DNA of 64,000 nt from CAVVZJ01 sp963752755. GTDB lineage: Bacteria > Planctomycetota > Planctomycetia > Isosphaerales > Isosphaeraceae. Below, one piece after another: positions 58,201 through 64,000 of the stretch. Under the pieces are notes generated by a model. The model did not search any database, was not told where the DNA came from, and saw only the letters and a program-made list of their open reading frames with translations. The translations under genes and the position numbers were made by a program. How positions within the stretch are numbered: position 1 is the stretch's first letter; each line of letters starts with the position of its first letter. The stretch is from positions 1,181,518 through 1,245,517 of the forward strand of contig CAVVZJ010000003.1 in NCBI GenBank assembly GCA_963752755.1. Reading direction: 5' to 3'.

Positions 58201-59382
58201 GGCGTCCGCTCCTGGTTCGATCGCCTGGACGCGGCTGATCAGGGCGCCGGAGGCCAGGCGGGTCCGGATTCGGGTGCCGGGCGGGGCGTCGGACGGATTG
58301 CGAACGACGGCGTCGTCGTCGAGGCGTTGGGTCAGGCTGTAGCCACGCGACGAGGACAGCCAGGGGGCTGAGGGCGTCGAGCTGGGCGGCCAGGCGGGCG
58401 AGGTCGCGGCGACGGCGGTCGAGATCGGAGGACAGGGCACGTCGGGCGCGGTCGGCGAGGGAATCGAGGCGCGGCGCGGGCGTCGCGAGAACGGCTGAGC
58501 AGGGCGCGGGCCATGCGGTCGCGGTGGGCCTCGAGCGCGGCGGCGACCTCGCGGGCATCGGGCACGCAGAGTTCGCCGGCGACGCTGGGCGTCGGGGCCC
58601 GGAGGTCGGCCACGAGGTCGGCGATCGTCACGTCCACCTCGTGACCGACGGCCGAGACGACCGGCAAGCGCGAGCCGGCGATGGCCCGCGCCACGACCTC
58701 CTCGTTGAACGCCCAGAGGTCTTCCAGGCTGCCGCCGCCCCGGGCGAGGATGAGCAGGTCGGCCTCCGCGACGCGATTGGCCAGCGCGATCGCCGCGGCG
58801 ATCTCCTCGGCGGCGCCCTCGCCCTGCACCCGGGAGGGAGCCACGAGGATCTCCGCGGGCGGCCAGCGGCGCTGGACGACGTGGATCACGTCGCGGACCG
58901 CCGCGCCGGTCGGGCTGGCGACACGACGATCCGCCGGGGAAACCTTGGCAAGAGGCCGCTTGCGATCCGGGTCGAAGAGGCCCTCGGCCTGGAGCTTCGG
59001 CCACAAGCTGGCGGAAGGCCAGCTCCAGCGGCCCGATGCCGACCGGCTCGATCTTGCGGACGACGATCTGGTACTCGCCCCGCGGCTCATAGACGGTCAG
59101 GCCGCCCCAGGCCCGCACGGCCAGGCCGTCTTCGAGGTCGAAGACGAGGCGGCGGGCGTCGCTCCGCCAGAGCACGGCCTTGATCTGGGCCGAGTCGTCC
59201 TTGAGGCGGAAATAGACGTGGCCGGAACCGGGCCGTGCCAGATTCGAGATCTCGCCCAGGAGGCCGACCTCGCCGAACTCGCCTTCGAGCAAGGCGCGGA
59301 GCTGCGAGGTCAAGGCGGAGACGGTCCAGAGTCCCTCGGCGGCCAGGCCGGTCGGTTCGAACAGGGGGAAGCTCGCGGCCAT
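58195..59382 (-). CDS. xseA: exodeoxyribonuclease VII large subunit
   Basis: About 395 residues. The N-terminal OB fold is seen in LWTVSALTSQLRALLEGEFG, VGLLGEISNLARPGSGHVYF and RLKDDSAQIKAVLWRSDARR. The catalytic half has RVASPTGAAVRDVIHVVQRR, LLILARGGGSLEDLWAFNEE and VVSAVGHEVDVTIADLVADL. The C-terminus ends RGYSLTQRLDDDAVVRNP. Frame changes near 59000, 58490 and 58345 interrupt it, each next to G/C runs. The enzyme degrades single-stranded DNA with XseB, encoded next. At 395 residues it is slightly shorter than typical members, mostly in the coiled-coil region. Confidence 0.9.
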   Translation of the reverse strand: MAASFPLFEPTGLAAEGLWTVSALTSQLRALLEGEFGEVGLLGEISNLARPGSGHVYFRLKDDSAQIKAVLWRSDARRLVFDLEDGLAVRAWGGLTVYEPRGEYQIVVRKIEPVGIGPLELAFRQLVAEAPGRGPLRPGSQAASCQGFPGGSSCRQPDRRGGPRRDPRRPAPLAARGDPRGSLPGAGRGRRRGDRRGDRAGQSRRGGRPAHPRPGRRQPGRPLGVQRGGRGAGHRRLALAGRLGRRSRGGRDDRRPRGRPPGPDAQRRRRTLRARCPRGRRRARGPPRPHGPRPAQPFSRRPRRASIPSPTAPDVPCPPISTAVAATSPAWPPSSTPSAPWLSSSRGYSLTQRLDDDAVVRNPSDAPPGTRIRTRLASGALISRVQAIEPGADAK

Positions 59383-59441
59383 GCGGCGTTCCTTCGCGGG
59401 GCGGTCGTCGTGCGGGCGGGGACGTTTGCCTCGCCCTCAGT

Positions 59442-59869
59442 CTAGCGATCCGGCCGCTGGGCGTCCAAGGGCGCCGGGATCAGTCCACCGCAGGTCAGGC
59501 GTTCCAGGGCCGCGACCAGCTCGCCGACCCGGATCGGCTTGGTCAGGTGATCATCCATGCCCGTGTCCAGGCAAGCCTGCCGCTCGCTGGGGTCGTCGTG
59601 GCCGGTCAGCGCGATCAAGCGGGGACATCGGGCGACGCGACCAGGAGCCGGGCCACCTCCAGGCCGCTGAGGCCGGGCAAGTCCAGGTCGAGCAAGAGGA
59701 CATCGAACACGTCCGCCTGGACCGACTCCAGCGCGGCCGGGCCGTCGCTCGCGCCGTCGGCGTGATGGCCAATCTGCTGGAGCAGCGCGATCATCAGATC
59801 GCGCAGATCGTCATCGTCCTCGACGACAAGGATGCGCAGGGAGAGGCACGAGAACTTCGAGGATGTCAT
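59442..59869 (-). CDS. single-domain response regulator (CheY-like)
   Basis: About 142 residues. The receiver fold has the acidic pair in LRILVVEDDDDLRDLMIALL, the phospho-acceptor Asp in VFDVLLLDLDLPGLSGLEVA, and after a frame change near 59625 LIALTGHDDPSERQACLDTG, then MDDHLTKPIRVGELVAALER with the conserved Lys. There is no output domain, so it acts through partners, perhaps a phosphorelay. The ATG at 59869 is one option; one further upstream at 59908 is possible. No sensor kinase is adjacent. Confidence 0.85.
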
Positions 59870-60337
59870 CGGCGTGACTCTCGCGGTCGGCTCAATCGTC
59901 TTCGGCATGTCCCCGGAACACCAGGCGTCGTGCCTCCGGGATGACGTTCCCTGTCTCGCGAGCTGTGCGGGTTTGGCGATCCACGACCGATGCGTCGGGG
60001 TACGGTTCGCGATCCCGTCGAGAGCCGTCGGAACGGGAGGGGCCACCTCTTGTCCAGAACCTCACCGGCTCCCCGCGAGCCAATAGCCTCTCCCACGATG
60101 AAACCGGAGGGCGCTGTCAACGTCAAGAGCGTAGACTCAAGAATGTCAGTTCGCAAAAAACCTTAAAGGACCTTAGGCCGCGGCCGAAGTCTGGATTTTC
60201 ACGACAGTTGGGGTGGAGGACGCCAAAGGGAGCCCGGGAGGATGCCTGGAGACCTCGCCGTGCGGGGAGAGCGGTGCCGCGTGGTTCGTCCTGTCACCGG
60301 ACCCGAGATCTCGGTTTGACGACGCTGCGCGGCCGAG
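59870..60337. other. intergenic region upstream of the response regulator
   Basis: About 470 bases, probably including the regulator's promoter. It includes an AAAAAACCTTAAAGGACC spot at 60157. No gene or repeat recognised. Confidence 0.35.
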
Positions 60338-61298
60338 CTATCGCAAGACGACGGCAGGAGCCAGGGCTCGCTCGTGGAGGCGGGTGGGGGGCTCCGCGGT
60401 CGGTCCGTAGCAGGGCCAGGTCAGGTGGGCGACGGCGTCGGTCGGGTGGGCGGCGGATCGCCGCATCGAGTCGGGCGAGGTAGCGGGCGACGGCCTCACC
60501 CTCGCCGCCCGGAGCGATGGTCGAGGGCGGCTCGAAATGCAGGGCGTAACGGCCGCCGGGCCGGTGTGTGCAGAAGACGGCGACGACCGGCGCGCGGGCC
60601 TGCGCGGCGAGGTCGGCCCAGGTGGCGAGGATCGGTCGCGTGATCCCGAGCAGGCGGCCGGGTCGGGAGTTGCTGGAGGGCCAGGGGATGTCGCCGCTGA
60701 GGTACACCGCCAGGCCGTCGCGCAGGGCCGCCCGCGCGCGAGCAACCGCTCGGCCGCCTCGCGAGGCGGGAGGTCGCGGCGGAGGAACAAGGCTGGCTGC
60801 GGGTGGGGGCCGTCGGAGCGATCGAATTGTCGCTGGAGGAAGTTCGAGACGTGCCGCGGACGCTGCACCAGCAGTCGCATCGGCATGCCTCGGCGATACA
60901 GCCAGTGGAGCGCCGCGACATGCGCCCCGAGATGGCTGCCCAGCAGGATGACCCCGCGGCCCGCCGCCGTGGCTTCCCCGAGATGCTCGGTTCCGCTGAC
61001 GTCGAACCGGCGCAAGACCTCGGCGTCCGTCAGGCCGTCGAGCGGGTAGTCGCGGGCCAGGAACCGGGCGACGTGGCCGGCCAGCGTGGCCCGGTCGCGA
61101 ACGGGGTCGATGGTGAGCCCGGCGCGACGGGCGCGGGTCAACGCCTCCGTGAGGGCTCGACGACGGGGCGGCCAGGCCGCATGGACGAGGCGGCCGAGGG
61201 CGTGGAGGATCGCCGTGCCTCGTGTCGGGTCGAGATGCCGAAGCTGGGGGAGCAGCAGCGTCGTAGAAGAGGGTTTTCCAGCTCAGTCGAGGGAGCAT
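60338..61298 (-). CDS. LpxL/HtrB-like lysophospholipid acyltransferase
   Basis: About 320 residues. The LPLAT region reads FDVSGTEHLGEATAAGRGVI followed by LLGSHLGAHVAALHWLYRRG, then VYLSGDIPWPSSNSRPGRLL and PVVAVFCTHRPGGRYALHFE. In LpxL enzymes the active-site motif is HLGNWE (Hx4[D/E]); here it is HLGAHV, with the acid replaced. Frame changes near 61260, 60760 and 60440. It lies downstream of an AMP-ligase gene on the same strand, which suggests an acyl-activation and transfer pathway. The start MLPRLSWKTLFYD at 61298 is plausible. Membrane-associated, acting on lipid or acylated sugar substrates. Confidence 0.75.
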
Positions 61299-61407
61299 GA
61301 TCGCGGCGGCTCTCGGGGGCGCGGGGGCCGATCTTCACCACGAAGGCACGAGGAACGCAAAGGGAGCACGGAGAGCATTCGCCGACCGAGGCAGACAACC
61401 GGAAGGC

Positions 61408-62991
61408 TCACGGTCCCTCCGGCAGCGACTTGAGCCCCTGGTAATCGACCTTGTCGGTGGAGGTCGTCGGCAGCCTGGGGAGGAACTTGATGCGGTCGGG
61501 GATCATGTAGTGAGGTAGATAGGTGGTGCAATGACGCTTCATGGCGATGATCGACGCCTTGCGCTCGGGTTTGACGGCGACGAAGGCGTCGATCGAGACG
61601 CCCGACTCGTCGGCGCGGGCGACGACGGCGGCACGGTCCACGTCGTCGTGGCGGTAGAGGGCCGACTCGATCTCGCCCAGCTCGATCCGGTAGCCGCGCT
61701 TCTTGACCATCCGGTCGCGACGGCCGTGGAAGGCGAAGCCGCCGGTGCCGTCATCGACGACGAGGTCGCCGGTGCGATACCAGGCCGTGCCGTCGGCGTC
61801 GTGGAAGAAGGCGCGCTCGTCCAGGTCGGGACGGCCGAAGTAGCCGCGCATCACGCCGGGTCCGGCGATGACCAGCTCGCCCTCGGAACCGGGGGCGACG
61901 TCGTGCCCGTGCTCGTCCACGACGCGAGCCTTCAACGGCGGGCAGACGTTGCCGATCGGGTAGGGGGTGTCGCGGTCGTCGGGGATCGTGGCGGGGATCG
62001 GCTGCGCGGTGCAGACGTTCGTCTCGGTCGGGCCGTAGAGATTCCAGAACGCGGCGGACGGCCAGAGCGACCGCAGTCGCTTCAGGTGCCTGATCGGAAA
62101 GACCTCGCCCGCGAACAGGACGACTCGTGGCGCCCGGTAGCCGCAGGCATCCAGGCCGCCGTGCTCGGCCATCAGCGCGAGGATCGACGGGGCCGAGTAC
62201 CAGACGTCGATCCGCCGTTCCGGGAGGAACGGCCCGAGCCGCGCGGGGTCCTTGCCGAGCGACTCGCCGATCAGGACGAGCGTCCCGCCGCATCGGCAGG
62301 AGGCATAGAGATCGAAGACCGACAGGTCGAAATGAAAGGGAGCATGCGAGCTGAACCGGTCGCCGTCGCGGAGTCCGAGGGCCGACTGGCACCAGTCGAG
62401 GAAGCCGAAGGCGTTGGCGTGCGAGAGCATCACGCCCTTGGGCTTGCCGGTCGAGCCGGACGTGTAGAGGATGTAAGCCAGGTCGTCGGCCAGCCGGGGC
62501 GGCGCTAGCGGGCTGGGGGCATCGTCGGCCATCACGGCGTCCCAGACCGCCGGGCCTGACCCCGGCGCTCGCGCTGATCCTCGCCGACGACGATCAGGCG
62601 CGGCAAAGGCCCCGGACCGGGCCACGCCCGGGTCAACTCGTCGGCCAGTGGTGCGGCGACGACCGCGGCCCGCACCCGCGCATCGGCCAGGATGCCCGCA
62701 CCCCGCACGGCCGGCGCGGTCGGATCAACAGGCACATAGGCGGCACCCGCGCAGGAGGACTCCGTGAATCGCCGCCACGGATTCGAGGCTCTTCGGCAGG
62801 AACAGACCGACGCGATCGCCCCGCCCGGCGCCCCAGCGCGCCAGTCTGGCCGCGATCCGATCGGCGGCGCGGGCGAGCTCGGCGTAAGTCAGCGTACGCC
62901 CCGCCTCGTCCTCGACGGCAAGCCGGTCGGGCACGCGCGCCGCAGCCTCGTCGAGCAATCGGCTCAGATGCAACGATTCCATCTTCATCAT
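61408..62991 (-). CDS. AMP-forming acyl/amino-acid ligase (adenylation domain)
   Basis: About 527 residues. The ANL-superfamily motifs are clear: ILYTSGSTGKPKGVMLSHAN (A3), WNLYGPTETNVC (A5), WYRTGDLVV (A7), FHGRRDRMVKKRGYRIELGE (A8) and the catalytic Lys in TTSTDKVDYQGL (A10). It resembles DltA-like and exosortase-cluster ligases more than full NRPS modules, with no carrier domain. The ATG at 62991 follows GGGAGG. Frame changes near 62748 and 62570 affect only the N-terminal subdomain. It probably activates a fatty or amino acid for the adjacent acyltransferase; the carrier is not encoded here. Confidence 0.85.
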
Positions 62992-63127
62992 GAGAGCCTC
63001 CCTGCGCGGCAAAGGGCCGGGGAGCCGGATGGACCGATTCAACAAAAAAAATGAGCGTTCAAAAGGTAAAAGGGCCAATAGCGTTATCCGATTTTGCCGA
63101 CGGCCTGGGGGGCAGCTCAGGAGCCGC

Positions 63128-64000
63128 CTACTCCTGGGGCAACGGCCCGAGGTCCGACGGGTCGGCGTCGAAAAGGAGGCGGTAGAGGCTGGCGTCCTGG
63201 ACGACCTCGCGGCCGAGGGTGAGGAACAGGAGACGGTGGCCGAGGGCGTTGGGGTGATCGTCCCAGGGGGCAATCTCGATCGCCTCGGGGTCCTGGTCGT
63301 CGAAGGTGGCGGAGAGGTCGGCGACGGGCAGGTCGAGGCGCCGGGCGATGGCGTGGATCCGGGAGACGTCGGGGCCGCGGTAGGCGGGGCCGTCCGACTC
63401 GCTGGCGCGAGGGATGACGAGCACGGCCAGCGGGACCCCCGCCGAGCGGCAGTCGGACGCGAGGCGGGCAAGCGACGCCTCATTGATCTTCCAGAGATAG
63501 GGATCGAGCCGCGTCTTGATCCGGTCCTTGGCGATCAGGCGGCCCTGGGCGTCGAGCCGAAGGTCGGCCTCGCGGAGACCAACGTCGGCCATGGCGCGGC
63601 GGACGAAGTCGTACTTGAGGTCGATCCGGTCCTGCAAGAGTCCGACGAGGTGGATCTGCAAGAGTCGCGTGTCGAGCCGGGTGGCCGCGTAGAGGATCAG
63701 GTCCGGCTGGAAGTCGCGGACCTTCCTCTCGAAGGTTTCCAGGCGGTGCAGGGGGCTGTACGCAGCCATCGCGAAGTTGAGGACCTCGTAGCGACGATTC
63801 CGACCGTGCTTGGCGGCGTGGGCGTTCAGCCAGTCCTCGAAGAGGTTTTCATACGTTTCATCCGTGCCGACGCCCCAGCCCATGTCCATCGAGGCGCCGA
63901 GCAGCGCGATCCGGAAGACGCCCTCCGGCTTCTCGCGGTTGTAGGGGCGGTCGCGGAGGCCGAGTGCGTTGGTGGTGAACCGGGTGCCGAAGACGGGTGT
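63128..64000 (-). CDS. SGNH/GDSL-type hydrolase, N-terminus beyond the window
   Basis: At least 290 residues; the frame is open to the window edge. The nucleophile block is FRIALLGASMDMGWGVGTDE (Ser in GAS), followed by YEVLNFAMAAYSPLHRLETF and the C-terminal Asp-x-His block APWDDHPNALGHRLLFLTL. These are the SGNH esterase hallmarks. Such proteins act as acyl-esterases or acyltransferases on cell-surface polysaccharides. It precedes the AMP-ligase and acyltransferase genes on the same strand, with a 136-base gap that includes an A7 run. Confidence 0.82.
   Translation of the reverse strand, partial: TPVFGTRFTTNALGLRDRPYNREKPEGVFRIALLGASMDMGWGVGTDETYENLFEDWLNAHAAKHGRNRRYEVLNFAMAAYSPLHRLETFERKVRDFQPDLILYAATRLDTRLLQIHLVGLLQDRIDLKYDFVRRAMADVGLREADLRLDAQGRLIAKDRIKTRLDPYLWKINEASLARLASDCRSAGVPLAVLVIPRASESDGPAYRGPDVSRIHAIARRLDLPVADLSATFDDQDPEAIEIAPWDDHPNALGHRLLFLTLGREVVQDASLYRLLFDADPSDLGPLPQE

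Noticed and set aside
1..64000. tRNA, rRNA or known riboswitch genes
   Set aside because: I looked for tRNA-like cloverleaf consensus words, rRNA segments and common riboswitch motifs and recognised none. A covariance search (tRNAscan-SE, Infernal) would settle this.

Overview
The window is GC-rich bacterial DNA that reads as a planctomycete, most likely of the Isosphaeraceae. This is inferred from gene content, not from a marker gene: BatA/VWA and DUF4175-like envelope genes, secreted proteins with an 'LE-LEDRRLL'-type N-terminal motif, dockerin and PEP-CTERM tails, an ECF sigma factor overlapping a Ser/Thr kinase-WD40 gene, and dense palindromic intergenic repeats.

Layout. 1-3220: end of a BatA-like gene and a VWA gene. 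3262-5687: a probable nitric-oxide stress locus (DUF488, two cupins, group III truncated haemoglobin) divergent from an NsrR-like Rrf2 regulator. 5791-8950: two small conserved genes, a lower-GC possible nuclease between direct repeats, and an IS5-family element. 9067-16733: a ClC channel with CBS domains and a giant DUF4175-like coiled-coil membrane protein. 16940-21544: a secreted protein, an IS701-like element with a CTAG duplication, and a squalene-cyclase-like repeat protein. 21545-29533: a repeat-rich gap, an AsmA-like gene, a GT39-like glycosyltransferase, tilS and a Cys/Pro-rich secreted protein. 30025-36835: a methyltransferase, an SMP-30-like protein, two secreted proteins and a DacZ-like diadenylate cyclase. 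36855-38506: a degenerate tandem array and a RAYT transposase between inverted REP copies. 38876-46610: a beta-helix/dockerin protein, a PEP-CTERM protein and an accessory island with an eCIS-core (DUF4157) gene, flanked by nests of palindromes and by a 414-bp exact direct repeat. 46611-64000: a TlpA-like protein, nadK, an IspA/DXS isoprenoid pair, sigma factor-kinase-WD40, polyphosphate glucokinase, xseB/xseA, a response regulator, and an acyltransferase / AMP-ligase / SGNH hydrolase cluster.

Many genes, including normally essential ones (dxs, ispA, nadK, tilS), are interrupted by single-base frame changes next to short G/C runs. This looks like unpolished long-read sequence rather than gene decay, so most broken genes are given as one CDS with the frame changes noted.

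The most unusual content is a set of two-hairpin intergenic repeats that share a GGGTGGC head but have variable, compensating stems. A resident RAYT transposase, whose own flanking repeats have the same head and layout, may have spread them.
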